Assembly (NCBI GenBank): GCA_023269675.1
Contig: JAHFSX010000042.1
Span: 1 to 53,084, forward strand
Direction of reading: 5' to 3'
Length of the DNA stretch: 53,084 bases
From: Verrucomicrobiota bacterium
GTDB taxonomy: Bacteria > Verrucomicrobiota > Kiritimatiellia > RFP12 > UBA1067
Position numbers and translations under genes: made by a program. The notes beneath the pieces are model-generated. The model saw only the letters and a program-made list of their open reading frames with translations, did not search any database and was not told where the DNA came from. Positions 50,439 through 53,084 of the stretch are shown here, in pieces (position 1 is the first letter of the stretch; the number at the start of each line of letters is the position of its first letter).

Positions 50439-50461
50439 GTCCGTCTCCTTTCATGCATCCG

Positions 50462-50641
50462 TTACTTGCCGTTCTTGGAATCACTCGCGTGTCGGGCTGC
50501 CGCGCTCTGTGCCAACGCGGCGAAACTATCCTTCGGCACCGTTCCGCCCGTATGCTGTGCGGTCGCGCTTTGAATCCGTGCAGCCGCGCTTTGTGTCATC
50601 GGTCTTGGCCCCGTATTACCGTTCTTTGCTCCATTGTTCAT
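50462..50641 (-). CDS. 59-residue SMP-like (seed-maturation/LEA-type) small protein
   Basis: From ATG 50641 the protein has two similar halves: TQSAAARIQSATAQHTGG and FAALAQSAAARHASDSKNG. The pattern AAxIQSAxAxxxGG...FAAxAQSAAA is that of the plant seed-maturation protein (SMP) domain and its small bacterial relatives. I infer a stress-related or desiccation-related disordered protein. GAGCGAGG lies ~10 nt upstream. It is the first gene of a two-gene unit with the 41-residue protein. Confidence 0.6.
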   Translation of the reverse strand: MNNGAKNGNTGPRPMTQSAAARIQSATAQHTGGTVPKDSFAALAQSAAARHASDSKNGK

Positions 50642-51420
50642 TGTCGTACCTCGCTCTCGCGCTGGGTGTGTTCCGCGTGACGTGCGCGCCGCAACGATCA
50701 CGGGTGTGCTCAAGGCATTTCTTGTGCACGCCTTCAATATAATAAATAAGTAACGAACATAAAATTGCCTAACGTGCCAATGCAAGAACCATAAAAAAGT
50801 ATGCAAGTTCTTATGGCGCAAGAGGTTGGTGAGACGTGGTACGATTTTGACAATAGCAAAATGGCACGGAGAAACTTATATTTTGTGAGGCGCCAAGGGG
50901 CATATCGGGACATCGAGACGGATCAATTCCCCAGCGCAATCCGCCTTACCCGCCACCCCCAGCCGAGATTTCCCGCCTCGTCTCCGCCGCCAAATCCCTC
51001 AAGGAAAAACGCCGTCCAGGCGATGTAGGGGGTTATCTTGAAACTCCAACAGTAATTGTTTTCATGACCCGCTGCCCCTGATTACTGCGTTTATCCCGCT
51101 TGAAATCAGCGTTCCGCACGATCAACGATGAAACATTGTTCACCCCTAAAGCAATAGAGGGGGGTAAACAGGTGGTCCATCCAGCAATACAGTGATAATT
51201 TCGTTAATATATTCTGAATTGACTGTTTATGAAACCATAAAACCATGTCAGTTTCTGCTTGAGAGAGATAGGTTAAAGTCATACACTAAAAGTTTAAGCA
51301 TTGGTTTTTGCCATGGGGCAGCTTCAAGCAGTGAGGCTGATGTGACCACAAAGTGTGGATATGCCTGCTCAAGTCTGTGAAATAGGGGGCGCTGATGGCA
51401 GGTGCCTAAGGAAGTCTGTA
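50642..51420. other. Intergenic region between divergent genes
   Basis: No convincing gene. The AT-rich part 50720-50800 (minus strand TTGCATTGGCACGTTAGG, TTATGTTCG) should hold the promoter of the small-protein pair. A 75-codon plus-strand frame at 50801 degrades into Pro-rich sequence. 51040-51400 is AT-rich leader sequence for the 51421 gene; AAGGAAG lies 7 nt before its ATG. CACCCC/GGGGGTG near 51141-51166 could form a hairpin. Confidence 0.4.
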
Positions 51421-53084
51421 ATGAAAAGAAGTGATCGTTTCAATGTTGCCGTTGTTGCTCTGTTGTTTTCGTTGTTTCCGCTTTTTAGGGCGGACGCGTT
51501 GACGCAGGGAAATTACACCTATACCACGAACGCAATTGGGAAGGCGACAATAACGGGGTTTTATAGCAACTATTCTGGTTCCTTGACCATAACCAATACG
51601 TTGGGCGGCAGACCGGTCATCGCCATCGGGCAGGCGGTTTTCAGCGGCTGCAGCGGCTTGACTGCCGTTACGATTCCAGCTGGCGTGACCAGTATCGGTG
51701 ACTCCGCATTCTCATATTGCAGCGGCTTGACTGCCGTTACGATTCCCGCTGGAGTCACTAACATAGGAGACTCCGCATTCTCATATTGCAGCGGCTTGAC
51801 TGCCGTTACGATTCCCGCCGGCGTGACCAGCATCGGTTATTATGCGTTCAGCGGCTGCAGCGGACTGACTGCCATTACGATTCCCGCTGGCGTGACCAGT
51901 ATCGGTTGGGGTGCGTTCATCGACTGCAGCGGGCTGACAAGCATAACTGTTGACGCCGCCAACAGCGACTATGCCGGCGTTGACGGCGTTCTCTTTGACA
52001 AGGCCTTGACCGAACTCATCCTGTGCCCGAGCGGCAAGGCCGGGACCTATAGCGTTCCCGCCGGCGTTTCGTACATCGATGAGAATGCGTTCAGCGGCTG
52101 CAGCGGGCTGACGGCCGTTACGATTCCCGCTGGCGTGACCAGTATCGGTTGGGGTGCGTTCAGCGACTGCAGCGGGTTGACTGCCGTTACGATTGCCGCT
52201 GGCGTGACCAACATCGATGGGTATGCATTTTACGGCTGCAACGGGCTGACTGCCGTTGCGATTCCCGCCGGCGTGACCAGCCTTCGCGAGGGCACGTTCA
52301 GCGGTTGCAGCGGACTGACTGCCGTTGCGATTCCCGCCGGCGTGACCAGTATCGGTTGGGATGCGTTCAGCGGCTGCAGCGAGCTGACTGCCGTTAAGAT
52401 CCCCGGCAGCGTCACCAACATCGATGGGTATGCATTTTACGGCTGCAGCGGACTGACTGCCGTTGCGATTCCCGCCGGCGTGACCAGCATCCGCGATGGC
52501 ACGTTCAAGGGCTGCAGCGGCTTGATTGCCGTTACGATTCCCGCCGGCGTGACCAGTATCGGTTGGGATGCGTTCAGCGGCTGCAGCGGGCTGACTGCCG
52601 TTACGATTCCCGCCGGCGTGACCAACATCGATGGGTATGCATTTTACGGCTGCAGGGGGCTGACTGCCGTTACGATTCCCGCCGGCGTGCCCAGCATCCG
52701 CGATGGCACGTTCAGCGGCTGCAGTGGACTGACTGCCGTTGCGATTCCCGCCGGCGTGACCAGTATCGGTTGGGATGCGTTCAGCGGCTGCAGCGGGCTG
52801 ACGGCCGTTACGATTCCCGCCGGCGTGACCAGCATCAGTGAGTATGCGTTCAGCGGCTGCAGTAGGCTGACTTCCGTTACGATCCCCGCTGGCGTGACCA
52901 GTATCGGTTGGGGTGCGTTCATCGACTGTAGCGGGCTGACAAGCATAACGGTTGACGCCGCCAACAGCGACTATGCCGGCGTTGCCGGGGTTCTCTTTAA
53001 CAAGGACTTGACCGAGCTCATCCGATGCCCGGGTGGCAAGGCCGGCTTCTATAGCGTTCCCTCCAGCGTTTCGTACATCGATGA
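51421..53084 (+). CDS. Secreted BspA-like leucine-rich repeat protein, runs off the window
   Basis: At least 554 residues with no stop before the edge. The signal peptide is MKRSDRFNVAVVALLFSLFP followed by LFRADA, then LTQGNYTYTTNAIGKATITG, as in the paralogue at 29797. From about residue 70 it is a continuous series of 23-residue BspA/TpLRR units (AFSGCSGLTAVTIPAGVTSI), encoded by 69-bp DNA repeats that are nearly identical. Two copies of a longer spacer (LTSITVDAANSDYAGV ... LTELI.CP.GKAG.YSVP) at 51940 and 52938 mark a ~1-kb higher-order repeat. Likely a surface adhesin or binding protein; repeat identity suggests recent expansion or variation. Confidence 0.88.
   Translation, partial: MKRSDRFNVAVVALLFSLFPLFRADALTQGNYTYTTNAIGKATITGFYSNYSGSLTITNTLGGRPVIAIGQAVFSGCSGLTAVTIPAGVTSIGDSAFSYCSGLTAVTIPAGVTNIGDSAFSYCSGLTAVTIPAGVTSIGYYAFSGCSGLTAITIPAGVTSIGWGAFIDCSGLTSITVDAANSDYAGVDGVLFDKALTELILCPSGKAGTYSVPAGVSYIDENAFSGCSGLTAVTIPAGVTSIGWGAFSDCSGLTAVTIAAGVTNIDGYAFYGCNGLTAVAIPAGVTSLREGTFSGCSGLTAVAIPAGVTSIGWDAFSGCSELTAVKIPGSVTNIDGYAFYGCSGLTAVAIPAGVTSIRDGTFKGCSGLIAVTIPAGVTSIGWDAFSGCSGLTAVTIPAGVTNIDGYAFYGCRGLTAVTIPAGVPSIRDGTFSGCSGLTAVAIPAGVTSIGWDAFSGCSGLTAVTIPAGVTSISEYAFSGCSRLTSVTIPAGVTSIGWGAFIDCSGLTSITVDAANSDYAGVAGVLFNKDLTELIRCPGGKAGFYSVPSSVSYID

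Noticed and set aside
50801..51028. Plus-strand 75-codon ORF
   Set aside because: It begins inside the AT-rich promoter region of the opposite gene and ends in low-complexity Pro/Ser/Arg sequence; no Shine-Dalgarno sequence or similarity seen.

Overview
The window reads as chromosomal DNA of a high-GC bacterium of the PVC superphylum, most likely a Kiritimatiellota relative. This rests on protein content, not on a marker gene: very large secreted proteins with autotransporter-associated beta-strand repeats, a sulfatase, a GH29 fucosidase, a GH106-like rhamnosidase, a ThuA-like protein, BspA-type leucine-rich repeat proteins, and a glycogen branching enzyme of the type found in eukaryotes. The only ribosomal RNA present is the last part of a 5S gene at the left edge.

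Layout. 1-1.4 kb: 5S 3' end, tRNA-Leu, a small zinc-ribbon membrane protein, and a tandemly duplicated tRNA-Gly/tRNA-Lys/terminator unit on the minus strand. 1.4-6.0 kb: an apparent operon behind a good sigma-70-type promoter (secreted coiled-coil protein, glycogen synthase, branching enzyme, hemerythrin-like protein). 6.1-8.3 kb: two secreted carbohydrate-related proteins on the minus strand. 8.5-18.1 kb: a 3004-residue secreted GDSL esterase/beta-repeat giant, bracketed by 75-bp direct repeats. 18.1-24.2 kb: a truncated phage capsid gene and a phage scaffold-like gene on the minus strand, with a ~4.75 kb, lower-GC block between them. That block holds six small same-strand genes separated by related imperfect inverted repeats that resemble integron attC sites. 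No integrase is visible. 24.5-37 kb: a beta-repeat giant, phage small-terminase genes, a BspA-like protein, a CBM48 fragment, a lipoprotein, a Mu-type portal gene and another beta-repeat giant. 37-49 kb: phage fragments (protease, terminase), a pectate-lyase-like protein, a metallophosphoesterase, the GH106-like enzyme, a frameshifted glycosidase remnant, the sulfatase and the fucosidase. 49-53 kb: an unknown protein, two tiny hydrophilic proteins and a second BspA-like protein that runs off the edge.

How it fits together. The core section stores glycogen. Much of the rest looks like a secreted system for binding and degrading complex, sulfated, fucose- or rhamnose-containing glycans. These secreted-protein genes lie among shredded phage genes. 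Degenerate 7- or 8-bp tandem arrays sit at many of the break points, and a ~165-bp multi-hairpin repeat occurs in three copies, each on the 5' side of a minus-strand secreted-protein gene. The candidates for something undescribed are the cassette-like block, the heptamer arrays at gene break points, and the multi-hairpin element.
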